DNA of 64,000 nucleotides, taken from Coenobita brevimanus. Taxonomy: Eukaryota > Arthropoda > Malacostraca > Decapoda > Coenobitidae. Positions 10,609-22,336 of this stretch are shown here, in pieces. The translations under genes were made by a program, and so were the position numbers. Each line of letters opens with the position of its first letter. Position 1 is the first letter of the stretch. The notes below the pieces were generated by a model. That model was not told where the DNA came from. It did no database searches and saw only the letters and a program-made list of their open reading frames with translations. The DNA lies in assembly GCA_032717465.1 (NCBI GenBank), contig CM064671.1, forward strand, positions 60,093,859 to 60,157,858, given 5' to 3'.

Positions 10609-11816
10609 AAACTATTTAAGACACAGCATTCTACCTATCAAAAGGCAGTAGTCCGCTATAAGGCACAGAAATTTATGAATATTTCATGATTCTATAGTTC
10701 ATACTTTCTGAGTATTTTCTCCGGGAACAAAACCTCTATACCTTTTTACTTTTTCGTTATTTAAAAAGAAAAACTACTAAAGACACAGCATTCTCTCTAT
10801 CAAAAGGCACCAGTTCAGTAAAAGGCACATAACTATGTGAAAATTCATGACTCTATAGTTGATACTTTCTCAGATTTGCTACGGGAACGAAATCTCTATG
10901 CCTTGCTAGCCATCTTGCTGCCTAATTCTACAAATAGACACAAGTGATAACAATACCCTCGTCTGACTTTGTCAAGTGGAGTGTAAAAATAATTGCAATA
11001 CTAAGAATAGATATAGATGGAGAATATGGAGAGAGAGAATAACTTACTGCTGAACCTGGTAAAAACCAGAAGTTCGTCATTGATTCCTTGTATAAAAGGA
11101 CACACCTTTGCCATTTAGCAGTGGCAATGGACGGTGAAGTCTTGTCACCATCATAAAAAAGGAGTGTTTGATGTGCTTTGCATTATGTGACTAATCTGAT
11201 TTATATCATGGCTTTTTTACCCTCCATCTAACAAAGTCTGAGGAGGATATTGTTATCACTGGTGTCCGTCTGTAGAGTAGGGCGGCTTGGCGGCTAGCCG
11301 GGTGTAGAGTTTTTTTTTCAGGAGCAAATCTCAGAAAGTATTAATTACGGAGTCATGAAATTTCACACAGTTATGTGTCTTATAGTGAACTGGTGCCTTT
11401 TGATAGGTAGAATGCTGTGACTTAAGTGTTCTTTAATTTTTGATAATGAAAGAGTAAAAAGGCTTAGAGATTTTGTTTCTGGAGCAAAATTCAGGAAGTT
11501 TTTACTATAGAGTCATGACATTTTCACATAGTTATGTCTTATAGTGAACCGGTACCTTTTGATAGTCAGAATGCTGTGCCTTAAGTACTTTTTTTGAAAA
11601 TAATGAAAAAAATGTGATTTCAGTGTGCCCTGCACAAGTAATCTATTTTTACCATGGATAAACTATTGAAATTTTTAAGTTCTAACGTCGTTGTGTTATA
11701 CAGAAGGGGAGGAGGGATGAGGGCCATTATGCCCTTGGTTATGTGTGCAGGGGAGTGGGGGGGGGGTATGTGCTTGGTCAGATGGAGCAGTTTCAATAGT
11801 GCAACGTTGATGATGA
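10312..11816. mobile_element. Foldback element, about 1.5 kb, long compound inverted arms
   Basis: The two halves are inverted copies. Outer arm: 10312-10510 mirrors about 11625-11816 (CTGACCAAGCACATACCCCCC against its complement). Inner arm: 10606-11000 mirrors about 11200-11600. Each inner arm itself holds two direct subrepeats of about 150 bp, recognisable by CACAGCATTCT, CTATCAAAAGGCA and CATGACTCTATAGT. About 200 bp of unique spacer (about 11000-11200) has no ORF of note. The (TA)n tract at 10541-10605 is present in the left arm only. Long, internally repetitive arms with little coding content are typical of Foldback-type elements. No transposase is seen. Confidence 0.8.
10541..10605. 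repeat. (TA)n microsatellite
   Basis: A pure TA tract lying inside the left arm of the foldback element, between outer and inner segments. The right arm lacks it, so it arose or expanded after the arms formed. Confidence 0.97.
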
Positions 11817-11881
11817 TTGTGGTGGTAGTGATGATGGTGGTGATGGTTGTGCTGCTGCTGCTGATGGTGGTGGTGGTATAA
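11811..11881. repeat. (GAT/GGT)n microsatellite
   Basis: A short trinucleotide array adjoining the right arm of the foldback element. It mirrors the (ATC)n array on the left side, so the symmetry extends past the arms. Confidence 0.9.
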
Positions 11882-11975
11882 GCATTAGTATCGTCATAGC
11901 ACAATATGTAATAGCTATAAGTATAAATATAATCATAGCACACTATGTAACACTAGCACAATATATAATAAGCAG
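11882..11975 (+). repeat. R3 repeat, copy 1
   Basis: Short tandem-like sequence with ATAGCACAATATGTAATAG and TATGTAACACTAGCACAATA. A closely similar block lies at 19190-19302. It is adjacent to a GAT microsatellite here; the second copy is also within 700 bp of one. Identity unknown. Confidence 0.6.
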
Positions 11976-11989
11976 GGAAAGAAACACAC

Positions 11990-12310
11990 ATACACGTGAT
12001 AAACGTGGTTTGTTCGATGTAGGTTGAGCAATTCTAGGTAACATTTTTGGATTGACTATTGAATATGATCTAGAAGAAATAAATGACAAATTTAACATGA
12101 TTGCACAAATTCTTTCATATCAACATTAGCTAGCTGATTCCCAAAACAGTGTAATGAGGACGATTGTAAAGAACCTACGGAAGACAGAGAAATCAACTCA
12201 AGAAATTGTGGAGAAAGTAAATGCACTGGAAGGGAATAAGATACTTTTCCAACAGTTCTCAGTGGTCATAGAACATACTGATTTAATAATTCTTCAGTCA
12301 GACAATACTG
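11990..12310 (+). pseudogene. Fragment of a retroviral-type envelope (F-like) gene
   Basis: The plus frame has a dibasic KRGLFDVG start with an in-frame stop two residues later, a Gly-rich hydrophobic stretch like a fusion peptide, and then heptad-type residues (EEINDKFNMIAQILS, then KNLRKTEKSTQEIVEKVNAL). This order matches the membrane-fusion subunit of Env proteins carried by errantivirus-like LTR elements. Only about 100 residues remain, with stops. No pol gene or LTR lies next to it; the downstream sequence is a LINE. It is an old insertion relic with no function. Confidence 0.55.
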
Positions 12311-12319
12311 GATCTCGTT

Positions 12320-14790
12320 ATAAAGCTTTCATGAAAGGCAATGCTAATAATGGTAATGGGAGGATCACCATTAATTTACTTACCATTCATAATCTATGTC
12401 AGGACTGACGACGCTGGTCTACAGTGCGAGCTGTTTGCAGAATCATTTAATCTCACCCAGCTGGTAAAGCAACCAACCAGAAGACCTGATAATCCTGACC
12501 ATAATGCCCATCTCTTGGATTTATTCTTGACAAATAATTCAGATCAGTACAGGATAGAGGCACTGTCACCACTTGGATCCTCTGACCACAATCTCATCAA
12601 AGCCTCATTAGTTAACCACCCCACGCCTCCCCATTCTGAACCTGTCAGGGTGACCCGATGGCACTTTGATAGGGCAAACTGGGATGGATTTAGAAATTAT
12701 CTTGCTGACATTCCATGGCAGTCTTTCTTCTCTAGTGATCCCAGTTCCACCCAGTCCCACATTTGCGACTTAATACTAGCTGGTATGGATTTATTCATAC
12801 CAAGTCAACAGTTCACTAAAAGATCGATGGCAACTGTGCCAGAGCAACAGCCCAAATGTCATTAGCATATAACTCTTACTTAAAATAAAAAACATCTGAA
12901 TCACTCTCTCAATTTAAAATTGCTAGAAATCATGCAAAAGCTGTATTAAATTTAGCTTAATCACACATTCTTCAAAAGCAAGCATCAAAACTACTTAACA
13001 ACCCCAATGACAATAGAGTATTCTGGTCAACACTTAATTCTTTCAATAACAGCTTTAACAAGTCATCATCCATTCCCCCACTAAAATCTTCAGATGGCAA
13101 CATTACAAATGACCCGCATGGGAAAGCAGATATTTTTGCCAGTACATTTGCCAGAAACTCTACCATAGACGATACCATCCAGAAAGTCCCAGTACTGGAA
13201 CTTGACTCTCCCGAAATTGCCCCACTTAAAATACAGACAAGATACGTAAAATCCATCCTAGACAATTTACCTACCACCAAAGCTCCAGGCCCAGATGGAA
13301 TTCCGCCAATTGTTTTGAAAAAGTGTTCCCCTGAACTTGCCTCTGTTCTAGCCAAATTATTCAGACTATGCATACGTACTTCTTTATTCCCAAATTCATG
13401 GAAAGAGGCCAATGTCCACCCAGTTCCGAAGGAAGGAAGTCCCTCTGACCCCTCTGATTACAGACCAATAGCTGTCACATCTTCTCCTGGTAAGGTATTT
13501 GAAACTTTAATGAATAAGCAATTGTTAAACATCTTGAGTCCAACAGCTTAATTAGTGATAGACAATATGGTTTTCGCCACGAAAGATCCACCATTGACAT
13601 ACGGTACTCAATCTCCTAACTCATACCATCCATAAGTCAATTGACCTACATGGAGAAACTCATGCAGTAGCTCTTGATATTTCTAAAGCTTTCGACAGAG
13701 TATGGCACCGTTCCCTGCTGTCCAAACTCCCTTGCTATGGACTAACGTCTTTTGTTCCTTTGATTTCTTCATATCTTAGTGACAGGATAATAAGAGTAAA
13801 AGTAGATGATGTCTATTCCAATTTCCACTCAATTAACGCCGGTGTGCTGCAGGGGTCAGTTCTGGTGCCAACCCTATTCCTGGTTCATATTAATGATCTC
13901 TTATCTGTCACTCACAATCCCATCCATTCATACGCAGATGACTCAACACTACATTGTTCATTCACACTCAGACACCCATTTACAAAGTCAAATATCTCTA
14001 CCTCTCAACTCAGTACAGCCATCTCCATAAATCAAGACCTATCTACGATCAGTGAATGGGGACAAAACAACCTTGTCTCTTTTAATGCTAGTAAAACTAA
14101 ATATATACAATTTACTAATAGACAGATATTGCCAGATTCGTACATTACCTTTAGTGCCACTAATATTCCCATCTCTAAAAGAACTGAAATTCTTGACGTC
14201 TCACTTAACAATGCCCTCAGCTGGACCTCTCATGTTCGATCACTTGCTAAAACCGACTCTTGGATTATTGTACAGAGTCCGTAACTTATTCGCTGATGAG
14301 TTGTTGGCTATATTTTACAAGAGTCATGTGCGCTCTCAGCTTGAATATTGCTCACCCTTGTGGAATGGACGTGGAGAGGTTGCATTAAAACAACTAGATA
14401 AAATTCAGAACAAAGCTGTTAGAATTATTAGCATCCCTGCCATTACAAATAAACTACCTCCCCTGCAAGTAAGAAGGAATGTTGCCTCTCTTGCATTATT
14501 TTACAGATATTTTTTTGCCAAATGCTCAGACGAAGTTGCGTCCATGGTGCCACCTCTCCATGCCTTCCCTCGTGCTACTCGGGCATCTGGTAGCGCTCAT
14601 GACTGGAATGTCACTCAGCCATATTGCAGAACTTCTGCCTATCAGAATTCTTTCATTCCCCGAACTGCATCTCTCTGGAACTCGCTTCTCCAGAATTGTT
14701 TCCTTCCAAATTTCAACCCACATCTGTTCAAGTCTAACTGCTACAGATTTTCTATGAACAGAGGACACCAGTAATCTGGTGTATGGATTG
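12320..14790 (+). mobile_element. LINE C: Jockey/CR1-type reverse transcriptase, decayed
   Basis: Begins with the end of an endonuclease (LLDLFLTNNSD and LGSSDHNLI, the SDH motif, at about 12520-12600) and an arginine-rich linker (TRWHFDRANWDGFRNYL). RT motifs follow in order: TTKAPGPDGIPPIVLK (13275), FPNSWKEANVHPVPKEG (13390), DYRPIAVTSSPGKVFE (13455), VALDISKAFDRVWH (13670), GVLQGSVLVPTLFLVHINDL (13840) and SYADDSTL (13930). The catalytic ADD box is intact. The C-terminal domain (SQLEYCSPLWNGRGE, then RTASLWNSLLQN) ends with a stop at 14772. At least three frameshifts or stops lie near 12870-12960, 13550 and 14250. A short AT-rich 3' UTR follows. It is 5'-truncated next to the Env scrap. 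Confidence 0.88.
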
Positions 14791-15411
14791 TTATTTTTTT
14801 ATTCATTTGTTTTTCCTTCCTCCATTCTGTTATAAAAAAAAAAATTATCAGTCAAGGCGTAATTAAGCATGATTTGAAGCCTTTGTTTGAGGAAAGGAAT
14901 CAGATGTTATATTTTCAATACTCAGAGCAACACCCACACCAACATCAATGGTAATTCATGTCCTATTCATAATAGATGAAGTTTTCATTCATGATAGATG
15001 AATTTTTCACGGTCTACCAAATATACCCTTTTCCCTCTAGAAATGAGTACTCATTAGTCACCATTACCACCATCACAAAAGTCATCATGGTCTCCAAGAA
15101 AACAGACACTGTCACCTTCGCTAGTGAAACAACAATTGAGCATAAATGTCGCACATCATTACATGCATTTCACCTTTGTCCTGCGCATATTTTCACGTTT
15201 CAGCCAGCTGAGACAGTCCCTTGTGAAATGGCTATCATAAAGAATCACAACATCGATCATCATTGCAACTTCCCATTTGCTGCAGATAAAGTTGATAAGT
15301 TCATCCATCATCAACGCATTCGATACATTCGCAGTTTTTCTATTTCACTCAATATTCATCAGTTTTCGTAACTTTCGGAGACACACCTCCGACCCATACA
15401 TCAGTATCTGG
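14791..15411. other. No recognised feature
   Basis: A 131-codon plus frame (14976-15371) is open but matches no family I know, has biased AT-rich composition, and lacks splice or domain landmarks. I see nothing else. Confidence 0.3.
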
Positions 15412-15824
15412 TTTACACCTGTTACGGGAATTTGTGTAACCAGTGGTTTTATGAAAGTCCTAGGGAATTCGTGAAATGACTTTAAATTAGGATGGGTTAA
15501 ATAAGGTTAGGTTAATTTAGGTTGTGGTTAGGTTGGACTGGGATAATCAAGGTTAAGTTTAGGTTAGGTTAGGCTAGTGTAGTTAGATTAGGTTAGGTTA
15601 TTTTAAATGCACACTTTACTTAACAATAAGTTGACCAAACCTAAGCTAAAGTAATCAAACTAGCCTAACGTAACCTAAACTTAACCTAGGTTATCCCAGC
15701 TTAACCTAACCACAGCCTAAATTAACATAACCTTAATTAACCCATCCTAATGTAAACGCATTTCACGAATTCCCTGCAAATTTCATGAAATCACTGGTTA
15801 CACAAATTCACTGTAACATACATA
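15412..15824. repeat. Inverted repeat built of TTAGGT-like units
   Basis: Left arm 15415-15595 and right arm 15655-15822 are inverted copies (outer block AATTTGTGTAACCAGTG, then GAATTCGTGAAATG, then AGGATGGGTTAA, then a run of AGGTTAGGTTA units). A loop of about 60 bp separates them. The inner parts resemble the arthropod telomere motif TTAGG in a TTAGGT register. Sequences of this type are dispersed in many arthropod genomes as foldback-like repeats. No coding content. Confidence 0.85.
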
Positions 15825-16215
15825 TCGCCGCATCACTGTTCAGTACTAACTCATTCTTTGTCCACCTTACTTACTAGAAACAACTATGCTGTTCTAAACG
15901 ACACAGGTAAGTTCATCCACCCATTACCTACGATTAATTTAAATATGGGTACTCATATTAACTCCACCTGAGTTTGAAAACACGCAACTGATCAGTCGAA
16001 GAATGCAATCAAGAGAGGAATATACGATTATGTTCATTCCATAATATGTTTATAGCCAAGCTCCAGTCATCCTTATAATTTTCTCCGTCATATTTCATAT
16101 ATTAATATTGGCTGTGCGCAGAATGCAAGTAGGATTGAAAACTTGGAAACAATAGTAAAAAAAACTATGCATTACAAATGAGACCAACTGTGTAAGTGAT
16201 GTAAATGTTGCAAAT
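15825..16215. other. No recognised feature
   Basis: Unique-looking AT-rich sequence with an oligo-A run near 16232. No ORF of note and no repeat partner found in the window. Confidence 0.3.
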
Positions 16216-16239
16216 ATATTTTATATATATAAAAAAAAA

Positions 16240-17145
16240 AAAAGAGTAAAGTGATGGTTATTGCGAGAGAAGGTGGAATTCCAGTGTGATGTTACAGTGA
16301 ATGAAGAGAGACAGGGAATTGGTGAGAGAGTTGAAATACCTGGATACAGTGACATAAAAGAGAGGAAAATGTGCAAAAGGACTGGAAAGTAGAGTGACAC
16401 AAGGAAGGAGAGTAGCTGGTGCTATGAAGACCTTGATAAGAAACAGAGGCTTCAGTGTTGCAGCAGCATGAGGCTTACATGAAGGAGTGTTAGTGCCAAC
16501 TTTATTATGGATGTGCGACCATGGTGTGGCATAAACATGAATAGTCAAGAGTAAGAGCAGTGGAGATGGAACTGCTGAGGAATGTACTGTATGTGGTGTA
16601 TAGTGTGGATAGGATACGAAATATTGTGATTCGTGAAAGATGTGGAATGAGGAAGCCTGTGGACATCAAAATCGAAGAGAGTGTACTGAGATGGTATGGA
16701 CATGTGGAGAGAATGGATAACAATAGAGTGGTGAAGAAGGTATATCTGAACAAATATGGAGGAGGAAGGAGGCGTGGTAGGCCAAGGAGAAGGTGGAAGG
16801 ACATGGTGGATGAGTGTTTGGGGAAGAGAGGTATGGAAGTCGGTGAGGCTAGGGGACTGACAAGACATCAAGCTGGCTGGATGAATGTTGTGAGATGTGC
16901 ATGATCAGGGATTTGGCACCCCTTTTTAATGTGACAGCGTCCGGATTTACTCTATCGGATACGTTTATGTGAAGCTACAGAATGTGCTGAATGTTGTTGG
17001 CATATCAGAAAGAGCCAGGATTCCGGGGACTTGAATGATGAGTGATGGAAGCGTGACCCATTGGATTGGGCAAACTTAGGTTGTCTGGACGTGCTACTCA
17101 CCCTGTCCTAGGGTGGGAAAGGAGATCCGGATGATGATGACGATA
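16240..17145 (+). mobile_element. LINE H: C-terminal coding end and 3' UTR
   Basis: Plus-strand 3' part of the same subfamily as LINE I. Early frames are shifted (KVMVIAREGG, then motifs ending VAGAMKTLIRNRG-like). From 16560 the frame is open: VDRIRNIVIRERCGMRKPVD, LRWYGHVERMDNNRVVKK, RRRGRPRRRWKDMVDECLG, ending at 16904. The 3' UTR (TGTGACAGCGTCCGGATTTA, AGCCAGGATTCCGGGG, CACCCTGTCCTAGGGTGGGA) matches LINE I on the minus strand at 8.96-9.2 kb and ends in a short GAT repeat. It is 5'-truncated at about 16240 beside an oligo-A run. Confidence 0.85.
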
Positions 17146-17343
17146 TACAAAAATATGGGGTTACAAATAGTATAGTATTAATTTGAATACAATCTGTGCA
17201 ACACAGTGAAGCCAGTATACATGAATCCATTTTATATTATGTAATCAAATTACTATGTCTCATATAAATGGATAGCAAGTAGTGTACATCAAAGATGACC
17301 GATTCTTGATACGATTTACTATTGAATACTTGCTATTGTCTTG

Positions 17344-17481
<138 letters not shown>

Positions 17482-17492
17482 TATACACACAC

Positions 17493-18787
17493 GAGGTGCT
17501 ACCCAAAAGCTCCAATAATTTGAATATTGTAAGAAAACAAGTTACCTTACCTCCTGCTTCTCACTGTCTTCTTCGAAGTAGACCCCTTGGGCATGCATTC
17601 GGTGGTCTCAGCTTTTTTTCCACGAGTCCATGCGTTCCCTGAAGGCTTCAGGCATGATGGTCTTGAGCACCTCCTGCGATTCTGTCTGGATCTCCTCAAT
17701 CGAGTCAAATCAACGCCCTTTCAGTCGTAATTTCAGCTTGGGGAACAGGAAAAAGTCGCAGGGGGCAAGGTCAGGTGAATAGGGTGGATGGGGAATGACT
17801 ACCGTGTTAGTGGAAGCCAGGAACTGCCAGACAACAATTGATGTGTGGGTGGGGGCGTTGTCATGATGCTGGACCAAGTCCTTGTTCTTCCATTGTTTGG
17901 GGCAGATGTTCTCCCTCAGATGCTGCAAAATTTCACAGTGAAACTTTCTGCTGACAGATTGACTGGGTGGGACAAAGTCCTTGCGAACAATCCCTTGGAT
18001 ATCGAAGAAAACGATCAACATTGACTTGACATTGCTGCGAACTTGACGTGCTTTTTTCGACTTTAGTGAATAGGCGGACTTCTATTGTGATGACTGCTGC
18101 TTTGTCTCTGGGTCATAACCATAAACCCATGATTCATCACCAATCATGTCCTTGGAGATGAAGGTGGCTTCATCTCTTGAGCTCCCTGCAAACTGCAACG
18201 CAATGTGCCTTCTGCTCGTCACTGAGCAGTCTTGGCGCAAATTTAACAGTGATGCATCTCATGCGTAACACATCTGACAAAATGCATTGCATGCTCCCGT
18301 ATGACAGTCCAATGATATCACTAACATCATGGAAAGTTCGTCAATGATCTGCAAGGATAGCCTGATGAACATTTCCGAAATTTTCTTGGTGTCGTTGCTG
18401 TTGACGGTGTCCAGAACGATCATCGTCATCGACGGACGTTCGTCCTTCCTTGAACTGCTTGTAGAAAAATGTTCTGCTTTGAGACATGGCATTGTCACCA
18501 AAGGCTTGCTGAAGCAACCGGTGAGCTTCTGAAGCCGTGTTGTTGATCTTGAAGCAGAATTTGATTCAGGTTCTTTGTTCCGTGAGGTCCGCCATTGCAA
18601 AACCGTCAAACCACCTACACACCATGTTACAATAGTAAGCGTAGCTCAACAACACGTCCACTCACAGACACGGCTGGGGTCACACCGATGCACAAGGGTG
18701 CTGCTGACTCCTCCTAGCGGCAAAAGGCAAAACTGGAAACAGTTGGCTCCCTCTGTTCAAATTACTGGAAGTTTTGGGTAGCACCTC
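17493..18787 (-). mobile_element. mariner element with broken DD34D transposase
   Basis: About 1.3 kb, the standard mariner size, bounded by inverted repeats starting GAGGTGCTACCCAAAA, with about 3 mismatches in the first 32 bp. The minus strand carries the transposase in several frames: the HTH part (SASEAHRLLQQAFGDNAMS, then RFKEGRTSVDDD-like), the first catalytic Asp in IGDESWVYGYDPETK (about 18120-18160), the second in QHHDNAPTHTS (about 17850), the third in YSPDLAPCDFFLFP (about 17760). Exactly 34 residues separate the last two, giving the DD34D signature. An in-frame stop replaces the Trp after LKGR at 17710. N-terminal frameshifts make it dead. The TA target duplication cannot be resolved because the flanks are TA repeats. 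Confidence 0.93.
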
Positions 18788-18791
18788 ATGC

Positions 18792-19006
<215 letters not shown>

Positions 19007-19189
19007 GATACATGGATAGATAGATATGTTTTACTGTACGATTATTACATTTAATTTTACAATATTTTGATGAATACCATGTATTTACATTAGAATTTAG
19101 CTTAATTTTGTCAATATTTCTGTACACTGTGTAGACCGTAATACAAAGATAGGTCGTAGGTACAACAATCTGGCATGAATGAGTGATAT

Positions 19190-19302
19190 ATAGGCATTAA
19201 TAATTATAGTCATAGAACAATATGCAATAGTTATAGAGTTATAGGCATTAAAGTAATAATAGCACAGTATGTAACACTGGCACAATATGTAATAAGCAGG
19301 TG
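19190..19302 (+). repeat. R3 repeat, copy 2
   Basis: Matches 11882-11975: CATAGAACAATATGCAATAG, TATGTAACACTGGCACAATA, ending AATAAGCAGG in both. The shared end followed by unrelated sequence suggests an element boundary near AATAAGCAGG. Confidence 0.6.
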
Positions 19303-19980
19303 GATGTATGGTGCATCAGGAAGAAAATCACAAACATCCCCTGGTCCTAGAATACCAAGAATGTCAAAATACATATGTATGTCAATCACACGATGCAGCT
19401 CACGGAAGCCAGTTAGCCACGTGACGGAAGCATGCTAGACACTTTACGGACACACACATCAGCCAGCTAGAAACCAGGCAGTAATATATACCCAGAAATC
19501 AGGTGTAGGAATCAGGAGAAGGAGACTGGGGAGAGTACGGGATTGAGCACGAGGTTGGCAGCGAGTAAAAGATTAGCTGTCACCCTATCAATCAGTGGGT
19601 CACGTTACTGTCCATCACACAACTGCAGGGGTAGACAATGAACATTATAACTCTGTCACAATAAAACCCCTTAACCCCAGAGTATCTCTACCTCACCTTC
19701 ACTTATGAAACAAGATAGACAGAAGGGGGGAGTGGGACAGAGAAAGACCTCCCCCGAGATAAGAGAGATAAAACCCACAAATACACAATTCCACGCTATC
19801 CAACGTCTCATGGCTCTTTACATCTACTGGTGACATAGGTGCCTCGCCAGTCTACAACTAGATTCCCAGCCTCCTAAGCTACGACTATTATCTACATTTG
19901 GCAGCAGCTGTAATCTACTATACTCTATGATCCCGACACTGGTGGCAAATCCACATTATTGGCACTGGTGGCAATATATA
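19303..19980. other. No recognised gene; possible LTR-type sequence
   Basis: About 680 bp without useful ORFs. It has AATAAAACCCC at about 19662 (polyadenylation-like) and a duplicated CACTGGTGGCAA near 19935-19975. That could fit the end of an LTR and its primer-binding region, but no partner LTR was found in the window. Confidence 0.25.
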
Positions 19981-19984
19981 CCTT

Positions 19985-20235
19985 ATTGACAGTGGTAGTG
20001 ATGATGGTAATGGTGGTAGTGATGATGATGATGATGATGATGGTTGTGGTGGTGATGATGATGATGATGATGATGATGGTGATAATGATGGTGGTGGTGG
20101 TGGCGGTGATGATGATGGTGATGGTGACAGTAGTGATGATGGTAGCGGTGATGATGATGATGATCGTAATGGTGTCGGTAGTGATGATGGAGGTGGTGGT
20201 TGGGGTGATGATAATGATGGTGGTGGTTTTTTACT
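19985..20235. repeat. (GAT/GGT)n microsatellite
   Basis: A GAT and GGT trinucleotide array of about 250 bp. The Met/Val-rich frame across it is a by-product. Confidence 0.95.
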
Positions 20236-20254
20236 TCCTGTCGTACTTCCCTAT

Positions 20255-20357
20255 TCCATATAACTGATTTTAAGTTTTAATGTCTCTGTGTTATTTGGGG
20301 GGTGGGACGTTATGCACTTGGTTAGGTGTGCAGGGAAGTGGGGAATATGAGCTTGGT

Positions 20358-20360
<3 letters not shown>
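20255..20360 (+). repeat. R1 repeat, third locus
   Basis: AAGTTTTAATGTCTCTGTGT, then ACGTTATGCACTTGG and GTGTGCAGGGAAGTGG match the outer arm of the foldback element at 11660-11790. As at the other loci it sits between a GAT-type array and another simple repeat. Confidence 0.65.

Positions 20361-20413
<53 letters not shown>
20361..20413. repeat. (TG)n microsatellite
   Basis: A pure TG run of 53 bp directly continuing the R1 repeat. Confidence 0.98.
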
Positions 20414-20415
<2 letters not shown>

Positions 20416-20429
20416 AAAAGAAGCATTCT

Positions 20430-21350
20430 GACGGACGAAGACCTGTCACATCGCTCTATCCTCTAACCTCATGGCTGCCAGCCTGTTGCAGCCAACCACA
20501 CTGAATTAACAGATTTAATTTCTTCACTTGGTATTCCTTTGGCCTCCTTCTTCCCACTCCCTATTTAAGTTTCCATTCGGTTATTCTGGTAGACCATGTA
20601 TTGTCTGAGCTGAAAAAACTCTATCCTGCCCACCTGCATTTTAACTGTGGTGATTAAATTCATCTTTATCCGTGCCATTGTTTAAGAAGCTTTCTTATTG
20701 CCACATAACATACGTAACATAATCCTGCCTAATTCTCTAATAATTTTATATCCAAGGTTTTTGCTGTACTCAAAGATTTCCTTCCATAGGCCAGAAAAGG
20801 AAGGAAGCACTCATTATGTACCCATATTCTTTACATACAGCATTTTTTTTTTTTTTTATCATTCTTAATGTTCATTCGTTTACCATTTACTCTACATTCC
20901 ACTTCAACAGTTCACTTAACTCCCTCGTAAAGAACTTCAGCCTCCTGCACTGCCTGCCCTAGGCATATTTTATATAATAAATAGCAGTTCTTCACCCCTA
21001 TTCAGTAGAAGGGACTGAATATCTGTTAAACATAATTTTCATGTTCTTCATATTACTTTTATCTTATTATTTTTTCAGGCCCTGTTCAGCTCAACTATTA
21101 TTTTTTTCTAATTCCTTTCTAGATGTTTTTCACAGGTTATATGAAGACATGTGACATCTCATTCTAAACTTCCGAAAATGTCCTTTTCCCCATTTACTAA
21201 TTAAGAGGGCTAAAATTGTTCCTTCTTTTCTAACACCTTGCTGCATTCGCATTTTCTGACGGTGATGATAGAATTTTATGGTAGTAGTTCTGCTTCACTG
21301 AATGTCTTCTATCATATCTGGATAACTTTTTCTGCACTTTCTACTCTGGC
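20430..21350 (-). mobile_element. Very decayed LINE C-terminus (tentative)
   Basis: Across minus frames there are scraps that fit the C-terminal basic region of RTE-type LINE proteins: a GRI.F block, WEEGGQRNTK-like residues near 20540, VGCNRLAA near 20485 and an RSSSVRM-like end near 20440. Stops and frame changes are dense. A run of T at 20848-20862 lies inside. The identification is tentative; no catalytic motif is visible. Confidence 0.35.
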
Positions 21351-21746
21351 TGCTCAGAAACTGGTTTTGTTTCTTCTGAATCGTAAGTTTCTTAGTCTGT
21401 GAATATCATGGACATAGGTCTCTTACACCCATTAAATTTTCTCAGTCACGGGGCTAATAATTTGATGATGGTCTGTTGCCTTGTTACCATTTTAGAAATT
21501 GACTATCTTTGCTGGTTACCATATAGTTTATGACTAATTATTTTTTTAGTTTTTTAAGAAAAAAAAAAAGTGCACAGTGGGAAAAGACATATTGGCGAGG
21601 CTTTTTAAAAATGTATAATCGTCTTCCATTGGGTGGAGGGAACCCATATTATATACATAGTTTTCAATGGCTGGGATACTGTTTGGACTTATAAGTACTC
21701 TGTAAGTAGTTTTGTTAGTTTACTAATTACAAACTCACACACATCT
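21351..21746. other. No recognised feature
   Basis: AT-rich sequence with an A-run at about 21561. Nothing coding or repeated was found. Confidence 0.3.
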
Positions 21747-22333
21747 TTAACCCATCGCCTCCGGGTGATATGTAAACATGATGACCCGAGGACATCCGGG
21801 TGGCATATATACATGATTTAGTGTTTCGGGGCGTTGTTTGAATATTCCACAGGTTATTTCCATGACACGCAGCCACTGGCAACTCTCCTGCATGCATTCG
21901 AGTCATGCTCCAGTTGCCTGCATACCTCCGTAATGGATAGACCTATGCAAAAAGTTTTCCTTGTGTCCAGATCCTCGGCTGAGCACCCGCAGCCACCGAC
22001 TTCAACACCTATGAAGTCCAAAGGCCAGAAAAGGCCTTAGTGATAGTGCAATAGGGAGAGAACTCGAGGTAACATTATCACCAAATATAAGTGGAGAAAG
22101 AGACTCTTCCTCTAAGGACAGCGACTGCCAGGATGAGTCTCTATATTTATGCATCACATAAGGAGAATGGATCACATGAGCCCTGCACTGTGCATCCATC
22201 GTTTCCCCCTGTTGGCATGGATGAGGAGATGGAAGAGGAGATAAGGAGTGTAGAATGGAAGGAGGTGGAGGACGGAGGGAGGAGGACGCAGGGTAGGGCA
22301 AGCCTTGTACCAGCACTGTGTATATTTATGTGA
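21747..22333 (+). mobile_element. piggyBac-like element P9, copy b (N-terminal part)
   Basis: Starts with TTAACCC at 21747 and a terminal region with degenerate copies of the ATGTATACAT palindrome. The frame from 21834 reads MFEYSTGYFHDTQPLA, then MDRPMQKVFLVSRSS, then PTSTPMKSKGQKRP. It is closely similar to the minus-strand ORF at 3711-3346. A second frame, 22091-22333, is acidic (MDEEMEEEIRSVEWKEVEDG) and ends at a stop. LINE B begins a few bases later, so the rest of the transposon is lost or displaced. Confidence 0.75.
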
Positions 22334-22336
22334 ATA

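Noticed and set aside
14976..15371. 131-codon plus frame
   Set aside because: No domain, AT-driven composition, no conserved partner. Left as unassigned sequence.
15485..15740. True interstitial telomere or chromosome-fusion point
   Set aside because: Units are degenerate, in opposed arms, and bounded by shared non-telomeric blocks. A dispersed inverted repeat fits better.
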